This document shows, piece by piece, positions 1-6,257 of a stretch of DNA of 8,440 nt. The stretch spans positions 1 to 8,440 of the forward strand of contig URET01000051.1 of the NCBI GenBank assembly GCA_900546875.1, written 5' to 3'. The stretch comes from an uncultured Eubacteriales bacterium (GTDB lineage: Bacteria > Bacillota > Clostridia > Christensenellales > CAG-314). How positions within the stretch are numbered: the stretch's first letter is position 1; each line of letters opens with the position of its first letter. A program made the position numbers and the translations under genes. Below the pieces are notes generated by a model. The model was not told the origin of the DNA and did not search any database. It was given only the letters and a program-made list of their open reading frames with translations.

Positions 1-115
1 CCTTCGAACGCGGCGTAAAATATTCTGAATAATATTATAAGCTGTTTAGATCAACGAACAAACTTGTTTTGAATACAGATAAAAATGTGCTCATGATGTG
101 TTAAAAAAAGTGCAT

Positions 116-158
116 AAAAAATCAAAGAGCGGCAACCCGTTTCGGTCAGCCGCTCTTT
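116..158 (-). terminator. Intrinsic terminator of the PH / MBG-protein operon
   Basis: A perfect 10-bp inverted repeat (AAAGAGCGGC at 124-133, GCCGCTCTTT at 149-158) has a 15-base loop that can itself form a CCG/CGG mini-stem. On the minus strand it is followed at once by a run of six T (complement of 116-121) and a second run of seven T (complement of 103-109). It starts 16 bases past the stop codon of the 175-2007 gene. There is no T tract on the plus-strand side, so it works for the minus strand only. Confidence 0.93.
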
Positions 159-174
159 GCATTGCGTCCGGATT

Positions 175-2007
175 TTATTCTTCATCAAAAAATCGGTTGT
201 TTTCTCCGATATAAGCGACGATTTCGCCAAACGTTACGTTTTCCTTCATCGAAAGATACGTCGGAGAATATTCGTCAAACATCTCCGTTATTACAGAAAG
301 TGCGGAAGAGGGAAGAACGGCAGAGTCAATATATCTGTTGTTTTCGCATACTTCAAAGGAAAAACTGTCCGCGTTTTCCCTCTGAACGAACAGCATGGGA
401 ATCGTTGCCTCACGCTTTTCGTATATCGTTTCTCCCTGCTCCGTTACGGCCACATAGTACCACACCGTTTTCATTTCGATATCGTAATGTCGAGAAGTAT
501 TTACGAATAAAATAGTATTGAATTCGGGAACGAAAGTCGTTTCCGCACCGTTCACATAAACGGAATTTGCGTTTAAATTATTGTCGGGGTTTGTTTCGTC
601 GGTCACGCGTACGGAAATCAGACCGGCAACATCATACAGATTGAACCAAAGCGTATTATATTCCGTATCTGTCAGTAATTCCGTTTCCGTCACTTCGCCG
701 CCAAGCATTTTTCCGGTTTTTGAATCGTACAACTCAGCGTATGTATCGATCGGCATATCCGCATTTTCGCGCTTGTCGGAGAAAATGGCTGTGACATTTT
801 CGTCCGAATAGAGCAAGGCGGAAGTCTTTACCGAAACCTCTTCGGCTCCGTAAAATTCATAAAGAGAACCCTTTACCTTATCGCCTTCACGTACAAATTC
901 TATCTGCTGCAATACGCCGATACCGCTCATTGTAAACTGCATTGCCATTTTCAGAACAGAATCGGACATCTGGTATTTCAGCGCAATTCCATCCGAAATC
1001 TGAATTCTTCCTTCGTTTCGGAATTCTGCTGCGGCCGAACGGTCGGATACCAATTCTACGGAAACAATGTCGTTGCCTGCAAGCAAAGTTACGCGGTCGC
1101 CGTCAAGTGTGATCCGGAGTCTGAACTTTTCTCCGGCAATCTCCGCTTCACCCGTAAAACAATCGAAATCATCGGGATTTTTATCGATAAAATTCTGATA
1201 AACAGAAATGATCGTTTCTCCGGAGGTAAAAATGACGTTGGCGACTTTCAATGCCGTATCAGCCGTTACCAGGCCTTCGTAAAGCACATTCAGCTGTCTG
1301 CCGATCGGCCTGCTTGCTATCATGGAAACATTTGTATCAGCGGCAAAATCCGCACCGCTCAGCGGCATATCGGTGTATGCCATCCTTTCCGGAGAAAAGG
1401 CGTCGGGAAGAAAATTCCACGGTTCGGGACGGTCGAGTATGTCGGAAAGAATCTCTGCCGCGGCCTGTGTTACCGTATAAATTTCCAGTGTAGCAGTGAG
1501 CTTTTTCGTTTCGTAATTTATGTTTGTCAAAGTTGCCGTAACGGTATAAGTTCCTTTTTCCGTCTTGTCGTTGTTCTCATAAACAACTTCCGTATTTTCG
1601 GGCAGCGATCCCGTAACTGACAGCGAGTGAGATTTTCCGTTGTACAGAAAACGTGCGCTTTCAAGCGTTATATCGTCAGGAAACTGCGCCTTTTTGATCG
1701 TGAGCGTCGCCTTCAATGTGAGAGTTTTATAACCCTCTTTTGTAAGTGTGACGCCGATTTCGTATGTACCGGCGTTGGTCTGTCCGTTATTCTGGTAGGT
1801 GACCGCCGTGTTTTCGGGCAAGGTACCCTGAATTGCAAGCGAGTGTGACCGCCCGTCGTAAACAACGCTGTCGCTTTCCAGCGTGATACCGGTAAATTCG
1901 TTAAGCGGTTCTTCGCCGCCGGGCGTCTGACCGAAATTAAAAACAATAATAAGTAACAAACATAAAGATATTGCGACTATCAGGCCGATAAGAACTTTCT
2001 TATTCAT
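175..2007 (-). CDS. Membrane-anchored extracytoplasmic protein with two MBG-type Ig-like repeats
   Basis: 610 residues. A short Lys-rich N-terminus is followed by one hydrophobic segment (about 5-24) with no lipobox, so the protein is probably anchored by an uncleaved signal and exposed outside the cell. Residues 40-105 and 112-177 are two tandem copies of an Ig-like unit with the pattern ITLES...VYDG+SHSL...G.LPENT..VY.NN...GTY....TL, typical of MBG/Ig-like modules in Firmicutes surface proteins. Residues about 180-610 match no family I recognise; they are acidic and look beta-rich, with no Cys-pair motif, sortase motif or catalytic signature. The ATG at 2007 has an AGGAGG at 2015-2020 with 7-base spacing. 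That site lies directly against the stop codon of the upstream PH-domain gene, so the two are co-transcribed and probably translationally coupled. Function unknown; a role in the envelope, such as adhesion or sensing, is inference. Confidence 0.9.
   Translation of the reverse strand: MNKKVLIGLIVAISLCLLLIIVFNFGQTPGGEEPLNEFTGITLESDSVVYDGRSHSLAIQGTLPENTAVTYQNNGQTNAGTYEIGVTLTKEGYKTLTLKATLTIKKAQFPDDITLESARFLYNGKSHSLSVTGSLPENTEVVYENNDKTEKGTYTVTATLTNINYETKKLTATLEIYTVTQAAAEILSDILDRPEPWNFLPDAFSPERMAYTDMPLSGADFAADTNVSMIASRPIGRQLNVLYEGLVTADTALKVANVIFTSGETIISVYQNFIDKNPDDFDCFTGEAEIAGEKFRLRITLDGDRVTLLAGNDIVSVELVSDRSAAAEFRNEGRIQISDGIALKYQMSDSVLKMAMQFTMSGIGVLQQIEFVREGDKVKGSLYEFYGAEEVSVKTSALLYSDENVTAIFSDKRENADMPIDTYAELYDSKTGKMLGGEVTETELLTDTEYNTLWFNLYDVAGLISVRVTDETNPDNNLNANSVYVNGAETTFVPEFNTILFVNTSRHYDIEMKTVWYYVAVTEQGETIYEKREATIPMLFVQRENADSFSFEVCENNRYIDSAVLPSSALSVITEMFDEYSPTYLSMKENVTFGEIVAYIGENNRFFDEE
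1477..1890 (-). repeat. Tandem Ig-like (MBG) repeat pair inside the 610-residue protein
   Basis: Two units with a period of about 72 residues (216 bp): 1693-1890 encodes residues 40-105 and 1477-1674 encodes residues 112-177. They share the ITLES start, a Y-D/N-G-R/K-SHSL core, a G-S/T-LPENT turn and a GTY beta-strand near the end. Similarity is clear in protein, but the DNA has diverged, so this is an old domain duplication. Confidence 0.8.
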
Positions 2008-2020
2008 ATGAATGCCTCCT

Positions 2021-2428
2021 TTAATCGGCGATAAACTGATTCAGGTTTTTTGCGCCCGTCTGATCCATAATGGATTTAAGATGGTTTTTCAAAGCCACGG
2101 GATCTTTGATCGCCCTTGTGTCGATATCCCAGCGCCCGACCATATCGACGACCACATCGCCGTAATTGAATATGTTGCCGGCTATAGAGCGGTTGATGCG
2201 CACACCTACGATCGTAGTAAGGATGCTCTGTCGTTCTTCTGTATGTAAGAAACCACGGTGCATAATTACTTTATCTTTATAAAATTCAATTCTGAATTTT
2301 TTGACTTCGATAATCATGTAAATCATTAAAAATATGGGGACGATTAACCAGCAAAATAAAATACATATAAAGATTTTTCCGCCGCATTCGCCTAAGATAC
2401 TTTTTTTCGCTACATAATCAGGTTCCAT
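2021..2428 (-). CDS. Small membrane protein with bacterial PH-like (bPH2) domain
   Basis: About 135 residues. One hydrophobic stretch of roughly 23 residues (20-42, broken by a Pro at 32) is a membrane anchor or tight hairpin. Residues about 45-122 fit the bacterial PH fold of the YdbS/YdbT type: a strand with YKDKVIMHRG, then RQSI..T.IVGVRINRS..GNIFNYGDVVVD, the usual 'lgr.fgyGdi.i' signature, and a C-terminal helix with NHLKSI. Two ATG codons are adjacent (2431 and 2428). AAGGAG at 2435-2440 lies 3 bases from the first and 6 from the second, so 2428 is preferred. First gene of the operon; the next start is 13 bases after its stop. bPH2 proteins are usually membrane proteins of unclear function, some linked to envelope stress; no exact function can be given. 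Confidence 0.85.
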   Translation of the reverse strand: MEPDYVAKKSILGECGGKIFICILFCWLIVPIFLMIYMIIEVKKFRIEFYKDKVIMHRGFLHTEERQSILTTIVGVRINRSIAGNIFNYGDVVVDMVGRWDIDTRAIKDPVALKNHLKSIMDQTGAKNLNQFIAD

Positions 2429-2458
2429 CATTTACTCCTTTCTGTTTATTATACTTTT

Positions 2459-2487
2459 ATTATAATCACGAAAATCGTGAATGTCAA
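2459..2487 (-). promoter_or_regulatory. Consensus-perfect sigma-A promoter of the PH / MBG operon
   Basis: On the minus strand a perfect -35 TTGACA (2482-2487) is separated by exactly 17 bases from a perfect -10 TATAAT (2459-2464). The predicted transcription start near 2452 leaves a leader of only about 20 bases that contains the ribosome binding site. Such a strong promoter normally needs repression, which fits the operator-like repeat in its spacer and the divergent repressor gene. Confidence 0.88.
2466..2480. promoter_or_regulatory. Operator-like inverted repeat in the promoter spacer
   Basis: A perfect 6-bp inverted repeat TCACGA-AAA-TCGTGA (2466-2471 and 2475-2480) lies between the -35 and -10 elements of the minus-strand promoter. 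Size and position suit a dimer of a small Xre/Cro-type repressor, and the obvious candidate is the product of 2521-2727, which starts 40 bases away in the other direction. A further half-site TCGTG occurs at 2504-2508. Binding is inferred. Confidence 0.6.
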
Positions 2488-2520
2488 CTGATATTCATAT
2501 ATCTCGTGTATTTTGATATT

Positions 2521-2727
2521 ATGAAAGTCTTTGGCGAAAGATTAAGAGAGTTGAGAACTGCGAAAGGAATAACTCAAAAGCAATTTGCAAAACTTCTGAA
2601 CGTAAGCGGAAATACCGTTCACTGTTGGGAAACAGATAAGCAGGAGCCCTCCATGTCGATGCTTTTGTATATAAGTGAGTATTTTGAAGTATCGCTCGAT
2701 TATTTGTTTGGAAGAATAGACTATTGA
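2521..2727 (+). CDS. Small Xre/Cro-type HTH repressor, divergent to the PH / MBG operon
   Basis: 68 residues from the ATG at 2521. Nearly the whole protein is one HTH_3 domain (about 5-60): GERLRELRTAKGITQKQFAKLL is followed by the recognition-helix region NVSGNTVHCWETDKQEPS and a last helix, ending in SLDYLFGRIDY, typical of small clostridial Xre proteins. No effector or protease domain. An in-frame GTG at 2506 would add five residues; the ATG is preferred because homologues begin just before the first helix. Neither start has a good ribosome binding site, so the mRNA may be leaderless or poorly translated. A TATAAT on this strand at 2461-2466 could be its -10, but no -35 fits. Likely an autoregulated repressor of the divergent operon through 2466-2480. 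Confidence 0.85.
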   Translation: MKVFGERLRELRTAKGITQKQFAKLLNVSGNTVHCWETDKQEPSMSMLLYISEYFEVSLDYLFGRIDY

Positions 2728-2770
2728 GTTCAAAAAATCAGTTTTCATTTTTTTTGTCAGTAAATGCATA

Positions 2771-2823
2771 AAAATCACAGACTTTTTTACCCTTTTCGGA
2801 TAAAACGCTTAAAGTGTGATTTT
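2771..2823. repeat. 9-bp perfect inverted repeat with 35-base spacer
   Basis: AAAATCACA at 2771-2779 is exactly complementary to TGTGATTTT at 2815-2823. The spacer holds a T6 run and a partly complementary TTTTTA / ATAAAA pair, so a longer imperfect hairpin is possible. It ends 26 bases before the tRNA-like relic. Not a standard intrinsic terminator; role unknown. Confidence 0.5.
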
Positions 2824-2849
2824 GAAAGATTTAAGCAGAAATCTCCTTT

Positions 2850-2887
2850 ACTGATATGACTCGGCAGGCAGAGCATGTCCTTGGTAT
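2850..2887 (+). pseudogene. Relic of a tRNA-Thr(GGT)-like gene, 5' half only
   Basis: Aligned without gaps to the first 38 bases of the intact tRNA-Thr at 3211-3286, this stretch matches at 29 of 38 positions. The match includes the D-stem/D-loop core (AGAGCA) and the 9 bases TCCTTGGTA, the anticodon-loop side with the GGT anticodon. Identity stops just after the anticodon: the 3' anticodon strand no longer pairs, and no proper T arm, matching acceptor strand or CCA follows. A degenerate T-loop-like ATTCACAA occurs at 2908-2915. It lies on the opposite strand to the intact tRNA. It cannot make a functional tRNA. Confidence 0.65.
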
Positions 2888-3182
2888 AGTTACTCGGCCT
2901 TTATGCGATTCACAAACGAAACCGCGGTTTTCCGGGTAATTACAAATTGCAAATTAAGTAAATCCAAGTTTGAAATCTGAGGGAATAACTCTATCTTCAC
3001 GCCCTTTGCAATCATATGTAAACGGGACCGGATCAGGGCATTTTAGACTCTTCGGACAGAAAGACAAACAAGAAATAACTCTGGCTCCCGATTCCGACCC
3101 GAAAAGCCGCAATCATACCTGATTGTATGCGATTGTACCCGATACCTCTTTCTTACAACTCAATATTCAGCGAAATATAAAG

Positions 3183-3208
3183 AAAAACCACCGTATCGGG
3201 TGGTTTTT
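3183..3208 (-). terminator. Intrinsic terminator of tRNA-Thr (possibly bidirectional)
   Basis: A perfect 10-bp stem AAAAACCACC (3183-3192) / GGTGGTTTTT (3199-3208) with a 6-base loop begins two bases past the CCA end of the tRNA. On the minus strand the stem ends in a T run followed by CTTTAT; on the plus strand it ends in T6, so it could also stop plus-strand transcripts. Confidence 0.9.
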
Positions 3209-3210
3209 TC

Positions 3211-3286
3211 TGGAGCTGCTAACCGGATTTGAACCGGTGACCTCATCCTTACCAAGGATGTGCTCTACCTCCTGAGCCATAGCAGC
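3211..3286 (-). tRNA. tRNA-Thr (anticodon GGT), CCA encoded
   Basis: 76 bases with CCA. The acceptor stem GCTGCTA/TAGCAGC pairs perfectly over 7 bp (3280-3286 with 3215-3221). The D stem is GCTC/GAGC. The anticodon stem CATCC/GGATG encloses the loop TTGGTAA, with anticodon GGT (complement of 3251-3253) reading ACC and ACU. The variable loop is short. The T stem ACCGG/CCGGT encloses TTCAAAT. Discriminator base T, then CCA at 3213-3211. Single gene with its own terminator, transcribed from a promoter about 170 bases upstream. Confidence 0.97.
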
Positions 3287-3458
3287 ATATTAATCTCTGA
3301 AGGATACCGACAGATCCGGTCACATCAGGACCGCTCCCCCGCCGGCCGTATCTTTTAAGCCTGCACGACTCGCACAGTCGTGCAAACAATATCCCGACGA
3401 AGCTCCTCTTATGACACCTTCCTCACGGATCCGGAACGGACAACTCCAACGAAATACC
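3287..3458 (-). other. Structured leader of the tRNA-Thr transcript
   Basis: About 170 bases lie between the predicted start (near 3458) and the mature tRNA 5' end. They hold a perfect 9-bp hairpin TGCACGACT/AGTCGTGCA (3362-3370, 3376-3384, 5-base loop) without a T run, and a smaller hairpin CGGTC/GACCG (arms around 3329-3333 and 3317-3321). No reading frame of note and no second tRNA is seen. It may be plain precursor sequence removed by RNase P, or a small RNA processed from the same transcript. I could not match it to a known RNA family. Confidence 0.4.
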
Positions 3459-3464
3459 TATATG

Positions 3465-3493
3465 ACTATACAATAATATAAGTTTTAAGTCAA
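3465..3493 (-). promoter_or_regulatory. Sigma-A promoter for the tRNA-Thr transcript
   Basis: Minus strand: -35 TTGACT (3488-3493), 17-base spacer, -10 TATAGT (3465-3470), one mismatch to consensus in each box. It points to tRNA-Thr, and no better promoter is seen nearer the tRNA. Confidence 0.75.
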
Positions 3494-3798
3494 GCGATTT
3501 TAACGAGGTATTTTTGTTTTTTCCCAATCTTTTTGTCCGCAAAACTCCGCTATCGCCTTGTATGAAGACCTTCGGGACCAAACAGAATATTCCGAAAGCT
3601 TCCGTGATACATAAACATTAATTGCATTTCCGAGGCTAAAAATTCAATATGCCTGTTAAGCGTCGATACCGCGCCCAACGGCGCCTTTTTTTTATGCAAA
3701 ACGGCACAGTAATAAATCATACCGCCATATACCGGATCATAATACTAAATCAAAAATTAAATTGAAATCATGTTTTCCCGGAGCAAATCCGCCCGCTG
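3494..3798. other. Gene-free stretch between the tRNA promoter and the ypeB terminator
   Basis: About 300 bases between two minus-strand units. The only clear structures are T-rich sequence (3509-3535) and the plus-strand terminator-like hairpin at 3671-3693. A 56-codon minus-strand frame (3550-3720) exists but lacks a ribosome binding site. Confidence 0.6.
3671..3693 (+). terminator. Terminator-like hairpin on the plus strand, without a matching gene
   Basis: A short GC-only stem GCGCC (3671-3675) / GGCGC (3680-3684) with loop CAAC is followed by one C and eight T (3686-3693), the form of an intrinsic terminator for plus-strand transcription. The nearest plus-strand gene upstream ends at 2727, and the tRNA-side terminator intervenes. 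It may end an unseen small RNA or antisense transcript, or be chance. Confidence 0.5.
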
Positions 3799-3828
3799 AA
3801 AAGCGGAAGCGTTATCAGCCGCTTCCGC
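3799..3828 (-). terminator. Intrinsic terminator of the sleB-ypeB operon
   Basis: A perfect 9-bp GC-rich inverted repeat GCGGAAGCG (3803-3811) / CGCTTCCGC (3820-3828) with an 8-base loop lies about 48 bases past the ypeB stop and is followed on the minus strand by TTTT (complement of 3799-3802). The T run is short but the stem is strong. Confidence 0.75.
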
Positions 3829-3875
3829 CGTTTACCTTATATCACAAAAGTTCGGAATCTGCGATCGATTCGCCG

Positions 3876-5255
3876 TCAAATGACCGTATACCCTTCGGTA
3901 CCGCGTATCACCCTGAAAATCTGTTCTTCTTTGCCCGTCGATGCGTTTATATACACAAAATATTCGTTCACACCGTCACTGCACTTGAATTCATAACAAA
4001 GTATTTCCTCCTCGTCGACGGGGATAAGCGCAAGACTCACTTTTTCAACGCTCAGAGAAGTGTCAAGTTCTGCCTGTGCCGCTTCAGGCTGCACAGTTAT
4101 TTCCGCAAGACTCCTTTCCTTATGATTGAGCAGATAGCTCTCGGCTTCAACTCCCACTATCTTGCCGTATACGGCATCCACGGTCATTTTTATGAGGTCG
4201 GGATAAATTATTACACCGTTTTCTGTAACCGGACAAAGGTTGACGTATATATATCCGTCGATTGTCTTGCTCACCCAAACCGGAGTCGCATCGAAACCGA
4301 GCTTCTTCGCAAAAGCCTCGCTGAGATCTAGCGCCTGAGCCGCATCCATCTGAACGGCTTCGTCGTCACTGTCCTCTCGCATAAGATACCCGTTCATCTG
4401 ACTTATATATCCGCCTGTTTCGGTCATGTGCACATTATAGCTCTCATCCCCGCACTTGACGTCAAACGAACATACCTTATATTTCCCCTCTATTTCACAG
4501 ACATATTCTACCGAAATCACACCCATATCCTCAAGCAAAGCTTCCAATTTCGTCTTCAGTCTTTCTGCACTGTACTTTTCGCCCGTAAGTTCGACTTTTC
4601 CGTCATCGTTTTTACTGTCCGAAAATGGTCCGTCGTATATCAGTTTCGGATATTCGAACGGTCTTTCCGATTCTCCCGTTTCAAAGCCTTCCCCCACCGC
4701 AAAGTCATCCGCCTGTTCGGAAGAAAAAATCTCCGTAAAACTCATATACCCTATTTTGTCGTAGAGTTTGCCTAAGTTTTCCTTGAGCTTCACAACTATA
4801 TCATAAAGCTGCATGAGAGTTGCCTTCTCTTCTGCCGAAATCCCTTCTCCGTTCCCTATCTTCCTGTTCAGATAAAGACAGTAATCTCCTACCTGATTTA
4901 TGAACTTCACAGTTCCCGACGTTTCGTTTTCTCCGTATATGGGCAGAGCGTTCGCACTTCCCTCTGCCGCCGCCGATTCCATGCTCAGCTTGCTCAATAA
5001 CGATTGCTGTGTTTCCCCGCTCCCGGTCACGGCAAGCTTGGAAAGATTGACCTCCATGTTATTGACACTGTCCATCAATGTGTAAAAATTTTCTTCATAA
5101 AAGTTTTCCAGCGCCGTCCGGTACTGCTCTGCCGTAGTTTCGCTGTTGTTTATTCTTTCAGAAAGGTTGACCGCCGTCACCGCGAGCGCCACTGTCGATA
5201 CGATTGCCGCGCATACGGCCAATATAAGCCAAACCCTGATTCCCTTGTCACTCAT
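3876..5255 (-). CDS. ypeB: Germination protein YpeB, partner of SleB
   Basis: 459 residues, the usual size for YpeB. A cytoplasmic stub and one transmembrane helix (about 7-29) lead into a helical N-terminal domain (about 30-175) and then three PepSY-like modules: roughly 225-290, 300-372 (TVDAVYGKIVGVEAE) and 385-450, the last ending in the typical EYFVYINASTGKEEQIFRV. YpeB sits in the inner spore membrane/cortex region and is needed to localise, stabilise and restrain SleB until germination. The start at 5255 has AAGGAG at 5261-5266, 5 bases away. It lies 92 bases behind sleB with no terminator between, so the two form one operon, as in most Bacillus and Clostridia spore formers. The Ser/Ala/Gly/Glu-rich linkers (about 90-110 and 176-205) are unusually acidic. 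Confidence 0.95.
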   Translation of the reverse strand: MSDKGIRVWLILAVCAAIVSTVALAVTAVNLSERINNSETTAEQYRTALENFYEENFYTLMDSVNNMEVNLSKLAVTGSGETQQSLLSKLSMESAAAEGSANALPIYGENETSGTVKFINQVGDYCLYLNRKIGNGEGISAEEKATLMQLYDIVVKLKENLGKLYDKIGYMSFTEIFSSEQADDFAVGEGFETGESERPFEYPKLIYDGPFSDSKNDDGKVELTGEKYSAERLKTKLEALLEDMGVISVEYVCEIEGKYKVCSFDVKCGDESYNVHMTETGGYISQMNGYLMREDSDDEAVQMDAAQALDLSEAFAKKLGFDATPVWVSKTIDGYIYVNLCPVTENGVIIYPDLIKMTVDAVYGKIVGVEAESYLLNHKERSLAEITVQPEAAQAELDTSLSVEKVSLALIPVDEEEILCYEFKCSDGVNEYFVYINASTGKEEQIFRVIRGTEGYTVI

Positions 5256-5347
5256 TTTATCTCCTTTTCGGCATAATCATGCAATTGTTTTTGCCCGATC
5301 TCAAAATTCGTCCTTTTCATCCGGCTAAAATACCCGCTGCGTCATTT

Positions 5348-6043
5348 TCACATACAGAATACGTGCTTTCCTATGGTCACTATTATGGGACGGCTGCGTA
5401 TCCATTGATTTGTCGCTGTGGCAGGATTGTAGTAGTAAATGCAGCCGTATGTCGGATCCCATCCGTTGAGCGCGTCCTGTGCCGCCCTTATGCACTCATC
5501 GTTGGTACCGAGATTTATCTGCCCGTCCGATACGGCAGTAAATGCACCTGCCTGATATATCACTCCGCTTACCGTATTCGGAAAACTGCTGCTTTCAACT
5601 CTGTTCAGTATCACCGCCGCTACGGCAACCTTTCCCGTATAGCTTTCTCCTCTCGCTTCCCCGTAAACGCATCTCGCAATAAGATATAAATCACTGCTGC
5701 TGACGCTGCTGCCGCTTCCTCCGGATGAAGCGGAAGATAGGCTTATTCCCATTGCCGCTGCAGTGGCATTCCCGACTATGCCGTCTACTACAAGCCCGTT
5801 TCGCCGCTGAAAATACTTCACGGCAGCCGTCGTCTTGCTTCCGAATATACCGTCAACGCTGCCGGTATAATACCCCCAATTTTTCAGCTTTGTCTGGATC
5901 GTTCGCACCAGACTCCCCGTTGCTCCCTGCTTTACGACAGCAGCTTCAGCTTCGTCCGCCGGTACAAGCAGCGAAGCCAGTATCAGAGCCGCCGCAAACA
6001 AAAAACATATCAGAGCCGCACGATAATAAATTTTGTTTTTCAT
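5348..6043 (-). CDS. sleB: Spore cortex-lytic enzyme SleB
   Basis: 231 residues. A signal peptide has a hydrophobic core at about 8-27, with an AEA cleavage motif near residue 34. A PG_binding_1 domain (about 38-100, QGATGSLVRTIQTKL...YFQRRNGLVVDGIVG) is followed by a Ser/Gly linker (101-117) and a C-terminal SleB/Hydrolase_2 domain (about 118-231). The YGEARGE motif carries the candidate catalytic Glu129, and AAVILNRV and AFTAV also fit the family. SleB is a lytic transglycosylase that cleaves cortex peptidoglycan at muramic-delta-lactam sites during germination. The ribosome binding site GGAGG (6048-6052) is 4 bases from ATG. First gene of the operon with ypeB. Forespore sigma-G control is expected from the family, but I could not find a convincing sigma-G box upstream. 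Confidence 0.96.
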   Translation of the reverse strand: MKNKIYYRAALICFLFAAALILASLLVPADEAEAAVVKQGATGSLVRTIQTKLKNWGYYTGSVDGIFGSKTTAAVKYFQRRNGLVVDGIVGNATAAAMGISLSSASSGGSGSSVSSSDLYLIARCVYGEARGESYTGKVAVAAVILNRVESSSFPNTVSGVIYQAGAFTAVSDGQINLGTNDECIRAAQDALNGWDPTYGCIYYYNPATATNQWIRSRPIIVTIGKHVFCM

Positions 6044-6257
6044 ATTCCCTCCGAGAATTTTCGCTTATTGTTTTTTTCCCCATCGAACGTTTTTTAAACC
6101 TGCCGTATACATTTTTTTTGCGCCAGCCCCTTAACCGAAACACACCTTGTCAACGAAAGCCGGCTTTATTTACGTGTCGGGAGCTCAGCACCTTGACGCC
6201 CGCAAATTATAATAAAATATCAGTTTCCGGATATATAAACGTATCAAAAACAAACAC
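6044..6257. other. Divergent control region between sleB and the SecB-like gene
   Basis: The region carries T/A-rich runs next to sleB. On the minus strand a perfect TTGACA (complement of 6148-6153 region TGTCAA) has no -10 at proper distance, and GTATA near 6105-6109 lacks a fitting sporulation -10. The sleB promoter therefore stays unassigned. Plus-strand signals for the chaperone gene begin at 6258. Confidence 0.4.

Larger units (their letters stand above)
2728..3182. other. Gene-free stretch between the Xre gene and tRNA-Thr
   Basis: About 455 bases without a convincing gene. It contains A/T-rich sequence after the Xre stop that could act as a weak terminator (2731-2757), a long-armed inverted repeat (2771-2823), a decayed tRNA-Thr-like 5' half (2850-2887), a perfect 12-bp palindrome AAACCGCGGTTT (2919-2930), and a small hairpin CAATCA-TACC-TGATTG (3110-3125) followed by a near direct repeat GATTGTATGC/GATTGTACCC (3121-3140). 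On the minus strand one frame (3112 to 2831) is broken only by one internal TAA (2954-2956), but its end is the complement of the tRNA relic, so it is not taken as a gene. Confidence 0.7.

Noticed and set aside
1..18. Last codons of a plus-strand gene ending at TAA 16-18
   Set aside because: Only five codons are inside the window, which is too little to support a gene.
2856..2939. 27-codon plus-strand frame from ATG at 2856
   Set aside because: It lies inside the tRNA-Thr relic and has no ribosome binding site.
3287..3458. 6S RNA in front of tRNA-Thr
   Set aside because: GGCTTAAAA after a hairpin recalls part of 6S RNA, but the two outer arms do not pair into the long rod that 6S needs.
3550..3720. 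56-codon minus-strand frame starting at ATG 3720
   Set aside because: No ribosome binding site, no recognised family, and it overlaps a plus-strand terminator-like hairpin, including an AAA AAA AAG run that is just the T8 tract in complement.
3762..4331. 189-codon plus-strand frame opposite ypeB, and similar long frames opposite sleB (5725-6261) and opposite the MBG gene (157-515)
   Set aside because: They are antisense to well-supported genes, have no family match or ribosome binding site, and show composition expected of complement frames.
6044..6160. Sigma-G or sigma-F promoter of sleB
   Set aside because: GTATA and scattered CAT-like bases exist, but no pair has correct spacing and sequence.
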